A stretch of DNA of 9,076 bases from Promicromonosporaceae bacterium (GTDB lineage Bacteria > Actinomycetota > Actinomycetes > Actinomycetales > Cellulomonadaceae): contig WRIF01000043.1 in the NCBI GenBank assembly GCA_009782865.1, positions 1 through 9,076 on the forward strand, read 5' to 3'. A program made the position numbers and the translations under genes. Positions 1 through 6,821 of the stretch are shown here, piece by piece; positions within the stretch are counted from its first letter, which is position 1; every line of letters begins with the position of its first letter. The notes under the pieces were generated by a model that was not told where the DNA came from, did not search any database, and saw only the letters and a program-made list of their open reading frames with translations.

Positions 1-1482
1 CAGGGCGATCGCCTCCGGCGAGAACCCCTCCGGCAGCAGCTCTGAGCGGGCCCGTCCGTCGCCGTGCTCGCCGCTGAGGGAACCGCCGTACTTGGCGACG
101 GTCTTGGCGGCCTCCCGCATGAAGACGCGAAACACCTCCCCCGAGTCTTCCAACGGCAGGTCGATGCGCAGGTGAATGCAGCCGTCCCCGAAGTGCCCGT
201 AGGGCAGGCCGTCGACGCCGAAGCGGGCCATCAACGCCTCCAGGTCACGCAGGTAGGCGCCCAGGTGTTCCGGCGGAACCGCGCTGTCCTCCCAGCCCGG
301 CCAAGCCTGAGTGCCCGAGGAAGTCTCACCCCACGAAGTTTCGTCCTCGGGGCGCGGCGGCACCCGGCCGGCCAGGCCGGCGCCGTCGGCGCGAATCTGC
401 CACATGCGAGTGGCGTCCGGGCCGGCCGGCAGGATCGCAGAGTCCAGGCAGGCAGAGGCGGCCACGATGGCGGCCCCGTTGGCCGCCGCGGCCTCGGCGG
501 TTGGCCCAGAGACCTCGATCATCAGCCAACCCGCCCCGGCGGGCAGGGAGGGAACGGCGGCGGCCCCCCGGGCCTGCCGCACCACGTCTACCAGGCGGGC
601 GTCAAGACCCTCGATCGCCAGCGCGGCCGAGCCGTCGGCCGCAGAACCGACGGCCAGCAGGGCCGGGACGTCGTCGGCGGCGGCGGGCATGTCTTGGTAG
701 CCGAGCACCACGAGCGTGGGCTGCGCGGGTTGCGGGACCAGCTTGAGGGTGGCCTCCAGCACGGTGACGCAGGTGCCCTCGGTGCCCACCAGCGCGGCGG
801 CGAGGTTGGAGCCGTTCTCCGGGAGCAGGTGTTCGAGCCCGTAGCCGGACACCTGCCGGGAGAAGCGCCCAAACTCGGTGCGCAGGAGGGCAAGGTTGTC
901 CCTGACCAGCCTGGCGAGCCCGGGCACGGCCGGGAAGTCGGGGTCGCCGCTCCCAGCGATGAACCGGCGCCCCTGCCCGTCGACCACGTCCAGTTCGACC
1001 ACATTGTCGGCCGTGCGGCCATACGCGACGGCGTGTGGGCCGCAGGCGTTGTTGCCGATCATTCCGCCAAACGTCGCCCGATTCTGGGTAGACGGATCGG
1101 GGCCAAAGCGCAGCCCGTGCGGGGCGCAGGCGGCCTGCAGGTCTGACATGACCACCCCCGCCTCGACGCGCGCCGTACGCGCGGCGGCGTCCACGTCGAG
1201 AATCTTGGTCAGGTGGCGGGAGCAGTCGATGACCGCCCCGGTCCCCACCGCGTTTCCGGCTACGGAGGTGCCGCCTCCGCGGGTGGTGATAGGCACATCG
1301 TGGGCGCGCAACACCTCCAGCGCGGCCACCACCTCATCCCGAGAGGCCGGGAAGACCACCATGCCTGGCACCACCCGGTAGTTCGAGGCATCGGTGGAAT
1401 ACTCGGCGCGGCGGCGCGCCGTGGCATCGACCTCCCCGCCACTGAGCGCAGCCCGCAGCGCGGAGATCACTTGCTCGGTCAT
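1..1482 (-). CDS. FAD-linked D-2-hydroxyacid dehydrogenase, YdiJ-like (3' part beyond window)
   Basis: Flavoprotein expected to oxidise a D-2-hydroxyacid (lactate, glycolate or 2-hydroxyglutarate type) and pass electrons on. The window holds 494 codons from ATG 1482 and the frame is still open at base 1. Seen: the FAD-binding (PCMH-type) domain has RGGGTSVAG at residues 68-76, FGPDPST at 126-132 and GGMIGNNACGPHAVAYG at 139-155. The C-terminal FAD-oxidase domain has AWPGWEDSAVPPEHLGAYLRD, HFGDGCIH at 430-437 and GEHGDGRAR at 471-479. The GNNACG and GDGCIH wording resembles the long YdiJ-type proteins, which carry a C-terminal iron-sulfur (CCG) region; that part would lie left of the window, so I infer it and do not see it. 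The start is chosen because AAGGGA lies 6 nt upstream and the ATG follows the upstream stop by 3 nt. A simple GlcD/D-lactate dehydrogenase lacking Fe-S is the alternative. The exact substrate cannot be read. Confidence 0.88.
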   Translation of the reverse strand, partial: MTEQVISALRAALSGGEVDATARRRAEYSTDASNYRVVPGMVVFPASRDEVVAALEVLRAHDVPITTRGGGTSVAGNAVGTGAVIDCSRHLTKILDVDAAARTARVEAGVVMSDLQAACAPHGLRFGPDPSTQNRATFGGMIGNNACGPHAVAYGRTADNVVELDVVDGQGRRFIAGSGDPDFPAVPGLARLVRDNLALLRTEFGRFSRQVSGYGLEHLLPENGSNLAAALVGTEGTCVTVLEATLKLVPQPAQPTLVVLGYQDMPAAADDVPALLAVGSAADGSAALAIEGLDARLVDVVRQARGAAAVPSLPAGAGWLMIEVSGPTAEAAAANGAAIVAASACLDSAILPAGPDATRMWQIRADGAGLAGRVPPRPEDETSWGETSSGTQAWPGWEDSAVPPEHLGAYLRDLEALMARFGVDGLPYGHFGDGCIHLRIDLPLEDSGEVFRVFMREAAKTVAKYGGSLSGEHGDGRARSELLPEGFSPEAIAL

Positions 1483-1485
1483 GTC

Positions 1486-4400
1486 TTATCCCTTACCCCA
1501 ATGCGGGGGAACATCCTCAGCCAGTCGATGGTCGTTAGTCTCCGGCAGCGCGTCGCGCTCGTCCCGCGGCAACCCGGCAATCGAGGCCGTTTCCTTGCCC
1601 GGGCGCACCGCGCGACGGGGCGACTTGGTGGGAGGGGTCTCCTCTCCACCGCCTGGCCCGGTATCGCCATCTGACACGGTTTCGCCGTCTGGCCCGGTTT
1701 CAGCATCTGGCCCGGTGTCCTCGGCCGCCGGGGATGGGGCGGCCGGGTCTGCCATTGTCTCTTCCGCGGCGCCCTGGGTGGGCTCGACCGGGGCCGGTTC
1801 GTCGCCTGCGGTGTCCGCTGCGGCTCCCTCGGCGGGGTGGGGCAACCCCTCGTCGTCCACGTCCGGCACGTCTCGCGGGGCGACCGGGGAGCCCACGTCA
1901 CCGAGGCGCAGGTCGCGCACCCGCTGGGTGAGGCGGCGCAGGCGTTCGGCCTCCCCGTCCGGGTCGAGGAAGGCGGCGGCGCTCCACACATGGGCGACGG
2001 TCCATCCCAGGTGTTCGAGGCGTTCGGCCCGCTGGCGGTCGCGCACTCGGATGGAGGGTTCGGCCACGTAGGCGTCGTCGTCCGTGGTGACGGCCACCAG
2101 CATCTCATCGGGCAGGTCGGGGTGGCCGATCACCAGGGGAAGGCGCCCGCCGTCGGGCAGGCCGAAGTCGGTCTCGACCAGGTATCCCAGGCGCCACAGT
2201 CGCTCGCCCAGGTCTACCAGGAGGCGATCCACCGAGGGCTGGGCAAAGGCGCAGGAGGGTTCGCGCAGCACCGGCTCGATCACCCCTGAGCGGGCCTCGG
2301 CCAGCAGCAGCAGTTCCCGGAACAGCTTGGGGCCTTCGCCGTGGAGGCGGGTCTCATCGAGGTCGGCGCCGGAGAAGGCGGAAACCACCGTGAGCCGGCG
2401 GCGGGTGGCCCCCAGGGCGCCGAGCAGCAGGGCCTGGCCACCAGGTTCGGCGAGCGGCCCGAAGCGGTGCAGCACCCGCCCGTGCGGGGTGCGGCCCAGG
2501 CCGGGGGTGAACAGGATCTCGTCGCGGGTCAGGCCCGCCACACCCGTGATGTCTGCGACGATCACCGGCTCGGGGCGGGTGCTGGAGAAGAAGGGGGCCA
2601 GGGCCGGGTTGGCGCGCACCTCGGCCAGGAGGGCCTCCCGGATGCGCTCGGCATGGGTGGCCGTCACGGTGACGATCCCGAAGGTCTCCCGTGGGCGGTC
2701 CAGCGCGTGCTCGATCGCCAGCTCGACCACCCGATCCACCTCGGCCGGTGAGGTCTCCACCATGCCGGAGGCGGCGGGCATGCCGATGCCCTCCACCTGG
2801 TGGAACCGCATCATGGCGGCGGCCTTGGGCAGCGGGGCCGGGTGCAGGGAGGCGGAGTAGCCGTGGCTCGCGAGCAGGCGGGGGAGTTCCGCATCGCGTG
2901 GGGAGCCGCCCGCGGCCAGCCTGACCTGCGGCAAGATGGACGCCAGCGCGGCCACCGCCGTGCCCGATGCCGATGGAAGGTCACCTAGCACCACCACCTG
3001 GCGGGCGCGCGCAATCGCGGGCACCAGCGACTCCAGCGGCACATGCTGCACGGCGTCCAGAACCAGGAGGTCCACCTGGCGGGCGGAGGTGAGCAGGTGC
3101 GGCACCAGGGTGGGGGTGGCCACGAGCACGGGACGCAGCCGGCGTACGATCTCGCCGTGCCGATGCATCAGGTCGCGCAGGGTGGTCAGCCCGCCCTCGA
3201 TCAAGGTGGCGAACAGCCGCTCGGCCGAGTCGCGGTGGTCGCGCAGGGCCACGCCGAGGTGGGCACGGACGGCGGCGCGCACCGGTGCGGACAGGGAGGC
3301 CACATGCTGCCGGTCAAGCTCGCGGAAGCGGCGGGCCAGCGCGCCGAGCGACGGCCCGGTCTGATCCACCAAGGCCGGGTCGGCGGCCAGCAGGTGCTCA
3401 AACACGGTGCCCCACCAGGCGAGTTCCAGCTCGGCGGCGACCACGGGAGCGCGGACCTGCCGCTGACCCAGGTCGCTGACCAGCCCGGAGAGGCCGGCGG
3501 CGTGCACCTCGCCCAGGGCGGTGGTCCGCGTGGGCAGGTCGGCCAGGGCGGCCGCATCCCGCTGGAGGGCCTCCAGGTGGTTCAGCAGGTCCCCGAACTC
3601 CCGTTGCAGCAGATCGGCGCCGCGCGCCGTGCCCGCGAGCGCCGCGTCCAAGGCGGCCAGGTCGATGGCGACGGCCTGGTGGGTGTCGGTGATTTGTCCC
3701 AGGCCTTCGGGCAGGGTGGGCCATCCACCCCGCGTTACCTGCCTGGTCCACACCTGCTGCTGGGAGAGCACCTCCCGCAGGGCGGCATGCAGGTTCGGCA
3801 GGCGCACGCCGGGGCGCACCAGTTCCTTGGCCCGCTTGCGCAGGCGGCGGGTGGCGAAGAACCCGGGCTTGGGGCCGCCCTGACGGTCCTTGCGCGGGGC
3901 GGTGGCCTCCACCAGGTCAACGGCCGAACGTTCAAAGACCATCGGGTGGAAAAGGTCGAGGGTGGCCCGCATGGAGGCGAGCATCTGTAGCTGGTCCCCG
4001 AAGGCGGCAACGGTGGTTGCCTGGGGCAGGCCGGTGACCTCGGTGACGACCAGCTGGTGGCGGCGCAGCTGTGGCAGAGTGGTCTGCAGCAGGCGGGTGA
4101 CGCGCTGCAGGGCCTTGGCGGCGGCGCCGGCGGTGGGCACCTCGGCGCCAGTCCAGGCGTTCTGGGCGGCGGAGGCGTCGAAGGCCCCTAGCTCAGCGGC
4201 GACGGTCAGGCGGTCGGCAAGGTGGGCGCGACGCTCCTCGCCGAGTTCGACGGCAACACTCACCGGCAGGCGCACCTCGGTGGCGGGCGTCGGGTGCTGG
4301 GAGGTGAGCAGCGCCAGGGCCTGCAGGGCGTCGTAGGCCGAGACGCCCCACGGCTGCCGGGGGGCGTGGAGGGCGCCGATGTACTCGGCCAGTGCCGTGC

Positions 4401-6006
4401 GCGCGGCCAGCAGGTTCTCCCGCAGGCTGGTCACGCCGGCCTCGTCGTATGGCTCGGCCTCGGCGGCCATGGCCGTCAGCAGGCGGCTGGTGACGGTGTG
4501 CCGCCAGGTGGGCAGCGGGGGGGTGTCGAGCACGAGGTCGTCGAGGTCGAGGGCGGCGAGGCGCGACTGGAGGGAGTCGGCCGCGCGGCGGTGGCCGGTG
4601 ACGTACAGCACGCTGCGGCCGGCGGCGGCGGCCTCGGCGACGGCGGCGGCGACGGCGCCGGGCACATCCGAGCCGACCGGGGCGTCGACGTAGAGGTGGC
4701 CGCCGGTGGCCAGGGCGTCGAGCAGGTACCGGCTGTGACGGTCGAGGTCTCCGACGCCGCGCTCAAAGGCGGGCAGCGGGTCCGAGTTGAGCATGGGCGG
4801 CAGTTGCAGGGCCTGCAGCGCCGCCTTCGCCTCCGGCACCCCGGCGAGGGCCGCCACCACCTCGTGGCTGGCGAGGCCGGGGGCGAGTTCATCGAGGTCT
4901 TCGACCAGCGCCTGGCCGGGGTGGACGAAGGAGGCCACAAGCACCGCCGCTTCCTGCTCGTAGCCCTCCAGCTGTTCGCGGCCCAGGCTGGCGAAGAAGT
5001 CAAGCACCCCGCGCGGGTCGAAGGAGCCGGAGGTGAACGCGGATTCGGCCAGGGTGAGGGGGTCGAAGAAGACGCCCTTGCCGTGCAGGGCGCGCGCCAC
5101 CACCGGGTTGATCATCGCGGCATGTTCGAGCGTCAGCTCGAAGTCGTCGCCCTGGGGGGTGAGCATCACCGGGCGCAGCAGCAGCGGGGCGCGCAGGGTG
5201 CGGGGCTGGCCGGGGGCGGCGCTTCGCGGGTCGAGGGGGTCGAGTCCACCCGTCGTCTCGGCCGACGGCTTCAGGTCTGCCTGGGTCACCAGCGGCAGGG
5301 ACTGGGTTGGCGGGTGCTCGACGGCAGCCTGTGCGGCGGCGGGCTGCACGGCGAGGTCGGGGGTGACCGCCTCGGCTGCGGGGGTAGCGGGGCCGTCGTC
5401 GGGGGTGGCCTGACTGGTCCCCGCCAGGATGCGCTGCTCGAACTCGGCCATGACCTCATCAGAGATAGGTTCGGCCGGCGGGGCGGGGGGCGCCTCGACC
5501 CAGGTGGCCAGCCCGATGGCGAGATAGGTGGGGGCCAGTCCGTAGCGGCCGGCCTGCTCGGCGCTGCGGGCCTGCACGGTGCGGGCGCGACGGCTAGCGA
5601 TGGGCAGCTGCGTATTGTCCCTGACCAGGTTGCTCAGGCGGGTGGTGCGGCCCGCGTAGAGCTGCGCCACCCCGCCGGGGTGGGCCGCGGAGAGGTCGAT
5701 GGTGGCGTCGCCGAGGAGCGTGACATCTGCCAGGGTGGAGGCGCCAACCTGTTGGGCGAGGGACTCCCGCCAGGCGGCAACCGCCTCAGCGAGCAGGGAC
5801 CGCTCGGCAGCCCGGTCGGCGCCGTCGTCGTGGTCGGCCTGCGGCGTGGTGTCGCGCCCTGTCTCCTGCCCTGCGTGCTCCGGGAGGAAGGGGGATCCAG
5901 GGTGGGAGGCCGCCTCCTCGCCGTCTGCCGGGTGCACAGCCGAGCCGGTAGCCACCTCGGCGGGAGAAATCGAGGCGTGCTTGAGGTTCCGGCGAAAGGC
6001 GTTCAC
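1486..6006 (-). CDS. Giant DUF4011/SF1 helicase-like protein with C-terminal REase-like domain, degenerate active sites
   Basis: 1506 aa. Visible order: low-complexity N-terminus (1-70); DUF4011-like region (about 75-320, with WRESLAQQ at 79, LSNLVRD near 124, APLLLRPV near 273 and INPVVARAL near 299); an SF1 helicase core split by a long helical stretch (about 510-940); an REase_MTES_1575/DUF559-like fold (about 1258-1360, ending ERLEHLGWTVAHVWSAAAFL); and an acidic Pro/Gly-rich tail (1366-1506). Helicase positions are recognisable but altered. The Walker A place reads DAPVGSDV (441-448), without Lys and Ser/Thr. The motif II place reads LLVLDAVQHVP (980-990), where DEAxQ is expected. The motif III place reads VVVLGDLP, motif V AGLTRD and motif VI LLLGALGATRRR. 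Related helicases unwind nucleic acid using ATP; whether this one does is doubtful. Start: GTG 6006 is the first in-frame start after TAG 6018-6016. There is no clear Shine-Dalgarno, and GTG at residue 18 is an alternative. It is the first gene of a leftward pair with the FAD dehydrogenase. A housekeeping or defence role cannot be decided from sequence. Confidence 0.85.
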   Translation of the reverse strand: MNAFRRNLKHASISPAEVATGSAVHPADGEEAASHPGSPFLPEHAGQETGRDTTPQADHDDGADRAAERSLLAEAVAAWRESLAQQVGASTLADVTLLGDATIDLSAAHPGGVAQLYAGRTTRLSNLVRDNTQLPIASRRARTVQARSAEQAGRYGLAPTYLAIGLATWVEAPPAPPAEPISDEVMAEFEQRILAGTSQATPDDGPATPAAEAVTPDLAVQPAAAQAAVEHPPTQSLPLVTQADLKPSAETTGGLDPLDPRSAAPGQPRTLRAPLLLRPVMLTPQGDDFELTLEHAAMINPVVARALHGKGVFFDPLTLAESAFTSGSFDPRGVLDFFASLGREQLEGYEQEAAVLVASFVHPGQALVEDLDELAPGLASHEVVAALAGVPEAKAALQALQLPPMLNSDPLPAFERGVGDLDRHSRYLLDALATGGHLYVDAPVGSDVPGAVAAAVAEAAAAGRSVLYVTGHRRAADSLQSRLAALDLDDLVLDTPPLPTWRHTVTSRLLTAMAAEAEPYDEAGVTSLRENLLAARTALAEYIGALHAPRQPWGVSAYDALQALALLTSQHPTPATEVRLPVSVAVELGEERRAHLADRLTVAAELGAFDASAAQNAWTGAEVPTAGAAAKALQRVTRLLQTTLPQLRRHQLVVTEVTGLPQATTVAAFGDQLQMLASMRATLDLFHPMVFERSAVDLVEATAPRKDRQGGPKPGFFATRRLRKRAKELVRPGVRLPNLHAALREVLSQQQVWTRQVTRGGWPTLPEGLGQITDTHQAVAIDLAALDAALAGTARGADLLQREFGDLLNHLEALQRDAAALADLPTRTTALGEVHAAGLSGLVSDLGQRQVRAPVVAAELELAWWGTVFEHLLAADPALVDQTGPSLGALARRFRELDRQHVASLSAPVRAAVRAHLGVALRDHRDSAERLFATLIEGGLTTLRDLMHRHGEIVRRLRPVLVATPTLVPHLLTSARQVDLLVLDAVQHVPLESLVPAIARARQVVVLGDLPSASGTAVAALASILPQVRLAAGGSPRDAELPRLLASHGYSASLHPAPLPKAAAMMRFHQVEGIGMPAASGMVETSPAEVDRVVELAIEHALDRPRETFGIVTVTATHAERIREALLAEVRANPALAPFFSSTRPEPVIVADITGVAGLTRDEILFTPGLGRTPHGRVLHRFGPLAEPGGQALLLGALGATRRRLTVVSAFSGADLDETRLHGEGPKLFRELLLLAEARSGVIEPVLREPSCAFAQPSVDRLLVDLGERLWRLGYLVETDFGLPDGGRLPLVIGHPDLPDEMLVAVTTDDDAYVAEPSIRVRDRQRAERLEHLGWTVAHVWSAAAFLDPDGEAERLRRLTQRVRDLRLGDVGSPVAPRDVPDVDDEGLPHPAEGAAADTAGDEPAPVEPTQGAAEETMADPAAPSPAAEDTGPDAETGPDGETVSDGDTGPGGGEETPPTKSPRRAVRPGKETASIAGLPRDERDALPETNDHRLAEDVPPHWGKG
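1489..1494 (-). promoter_or_regulatory. Ribosome binding site of the FAD dehydrogenase, inside the upstream gene
   Basis: On the minus strand AAGGGA sits 6 nt before ATG 1482. It lies within the last two sense codons of the helicase-like gene, whose TAA occupies 1488-1486. This fixes the start of the dehydrogenase and suggests that ribosomes ending on the upstream gene help initiation on the next one (translational coupling, inferred). Confidence 0.65.
1645..1716 (-). repeat. Degenerate 18-bp tandem repeat coding acidic hexapeptides
   Basis: Four in-frame 18-bp units encode TGPDAE, TGPDGE, TVSDGD and TGPGGG (residues 1431-1454) in the acidic tail of the helicase-like protein. At the DNA level the shared core on the plus strand is about tctggcccggt. 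The unit length is a multiple of three, so copy-number change would alter tail length without a frameshift. Confidence 0.6.
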
Positions 6007-6012
6007 GCGCCC

Positions 6013-6018
6013 ACGCTA
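6013..6018 (-). promoter_or_regulatory. Possible leaderless -10 (TAGCGT) for the helicase-like gene
   Basis: Reading leftward, TAGCGT fits the actinobacterial -10 pattern TANNNT. It is followed by 6 nt (GGGCGC) and then GTG 6006, which would put the transcript start on the start codon. The lack of a Shine-Dalgarno before this GTG agrees with a leaderless mRNA, which is common in Actinobacteria. A TTGACG lies only 10 nt upstream of the hexamer, too close to act as its -35. Confidence 0.35.
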
Positions 6019-6173
6019 GGCGGCACACCGTCAAAGGCCCGGAATGCCGCGCCGCGCACCCATAAACCCGCCACCTTCCACGCCTGAATGGTCACCCTGG
6101 ACGATGCCGCCCGGCGGGACAACCGAATCCGGTGGTTACCCAGATGAGTTCGACCACACCCTCACCCGTCTCC
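6019..6173. other. Divergent intergenic stretch without further recognisable sites
   Basis: This lies between the leftward helicase-like gene and the rightward membrane-protein promoter. The rightward frame stays open from GTG 6132 and would add 36 residues to the membrane protein, but that start would precede the extended -10. I see no RNA gene, no further clear promoter hexamer and no strong hairpin here. Confidence 0.4.
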
Positions 6174-6182
6174 TGTTATAGT
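6174..6182 (+). promoter_or_regulatory. Extended -10 promoter (TGT-TATAGT) for the membrane-protein gene
   Basis: TG at 6174-6175, one base, then TATAGT at 6177-6182 forms an extended -10 close to consensus. No good -35 is seen at 16-18 bp spacing (the bases there read CCACAC), as is usual for extended -10 promoters. Transcription would start near 6189-6190, giving a leader of about 50 nt before ATG 6240. Confidence 0.5.
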
Positions 6183-6202
6183 GTTCGGGTGCGTCCGAAC
6201 AC
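6181..6202. promoter_or_regulatory. Perfect inverted repeat overlapping the promoter; candidate operator
   Basis: GTGTTCGG, 6 nt (gtgcgt), CCGAACAC: 8-bp perfect arms. The left arm begins on the last two bases of the -10 and the repeat spans the predicted transcript start. A bound dimeric repressor there would block RNA polymerase. Because the left arm lies mostly upstream of the predicted start, the repeat is more likely a DNA site than an RNA hairpin. It does not match a binding site I can name, and no regulator gene lies in the window. Confidence 0.5.
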
Positions 6203-6239
6203 CTCTAGCAGCGCCGTCGCGCCTGCTGAGGAAGTGGAG

Positions 6240-6668
6240 ATGCCCAGCCCAGGCAACCCACCGGGCGGCTGGCCGGTACCGGACGATCCCGTCTACTACG
6301 ACCCCACTTACGTGCCCCCGGGAAAGTCACCCAGCAACCGTGAACAGGTGGCCCAGGTTCTGGCCACCGTCTCCCTCTCCCTCACTGCGGCACCCCTGGC
6401 GGCACTTCTACTGATCCTGATCTTCTATGGCGTGGCTCCACTGATCCCAGTCTGGATCTGGATCCCAGTCATACTGGTACTGTACTGGTCTTTCCGAGCG
6501 CTCCCGCTTGCGGTGCTCCCACTGCTCATTGCCATCGGACTGAGCATCCTACAACGCAGAACCGCACCCTTCTCGGATCCCAAGCACGTCAAGAAACTGG
6601 TTCTCAAGACAACATTCGCCGTCGTCGTGGGCAGCGGAAGCGCCATGTTTCAACTGTTCTGGCGTTGA
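6240..6668 (+). CDS. Hypothetical small multi-pass membrane protein
   Basis: 142 aa from ATG 6240, which is preceded by GAGGAAG 5 nt upstream. The frame is open from GTG 6132, but that start would lie upstream of the extended -10 at 6174-6182, so the shorter form is preferred. Seen: a Pro/Gly/Tyr-rich soluble N-terminus (residues 1-35, with PGNPPGGWPVPDDPVYYDP); hydrophobic segments at about 41-63, 67-84, 87-105 and a weaker one at 120-141; and a basic loop (RR at 106-107, KHVKK at 115-119) before the last segment, which probably faces the cytoplasm. No enzymatic motif, signal-peptidase site or lipobox is visible. It stands alone: divergent from the helicase-like gene and followed by the tRNA region. 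Its GC content is slightly lower and its codon choice less strict than in the flanking enzymes. I do not recognise the family. Confidence 0.72.
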   Translation: MPSPGNPPGGWPVPDDPVYYDPTYVPPGKSPSNREQVAQVLATVSLSLTAAPLAALLLILIFYGVAPLIPVWIWIPVILVLYWSFRALPLAVLPLLIAIGLSILQRRTAPFSDPKHVKKLVLKTTFAVVVGSGSAMFQLFWR

Positions 6669-6732
6669 GTTCAGTGCAGGCACCCACAGCAGCCCGAGTG
6701 GCCAGTCAACCCTCACCTCGCTACCGCGCCTC

Positions 6733-6767
6733 CGCGCCAGCGCGATGCACTGGGCTCGTCTGCAGGC
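6733..6767 (+). repeat. Upstream copy of the tRNA promoter repeat, with damaged -10
   Basis: Matches 6822-6856 at 33 of 35 positions, 89 bp upstream. It includes the CGCGC-NN-GCGCG palindrome (6733-6744 region) and a -10 reading TGGGCT where the downstream copy has TAGGCT, so the second base, the key A, is lost. Similarity stops right after the first two bases of the tRNA (GC). It could be a duplicated, decayed promoter or the scar of a lost tandem tRNA gene. Confidence 0.75.
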
Positions 6768-6821
6768 AGGTATCAGCGGTTTCACCGCCTCAGAAGCACC
6801 CTGGCCTCGCCATAGTGCCTT

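Noticed and set aside
64..1146. 360-codon plus-strand open frame opposite the FAD dehydrogenase
   Set aside because: The opposite strand encodes unmistakable FAD-oxidase motifs. This frame has none and no ribosome binding site.
4222..6087. 621-codon open frame on the plus strand opposite the giant gene
   Set aside because: It is antisense to a frame with clear helicase and nuclease-fold similarity. Its product is Gly/Val/Gln-rich low complexity with no domain, as expected for the mirror of GC-rich codons.
6181..6202. LexA (SOS) box
   Set aside because: Actinobacterial LexA sites have CGAAC on the left and GTTCG on the right. Here the arms are in the opposite order.
6132..6239. Earlier start for the membrane protein at GTG 6132
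   Set aside because: It lies upstream of the extended -10 at 6174-6182 and has no Shine-Dalgarno. ATG 6240 has GAGGAAG just ahead.
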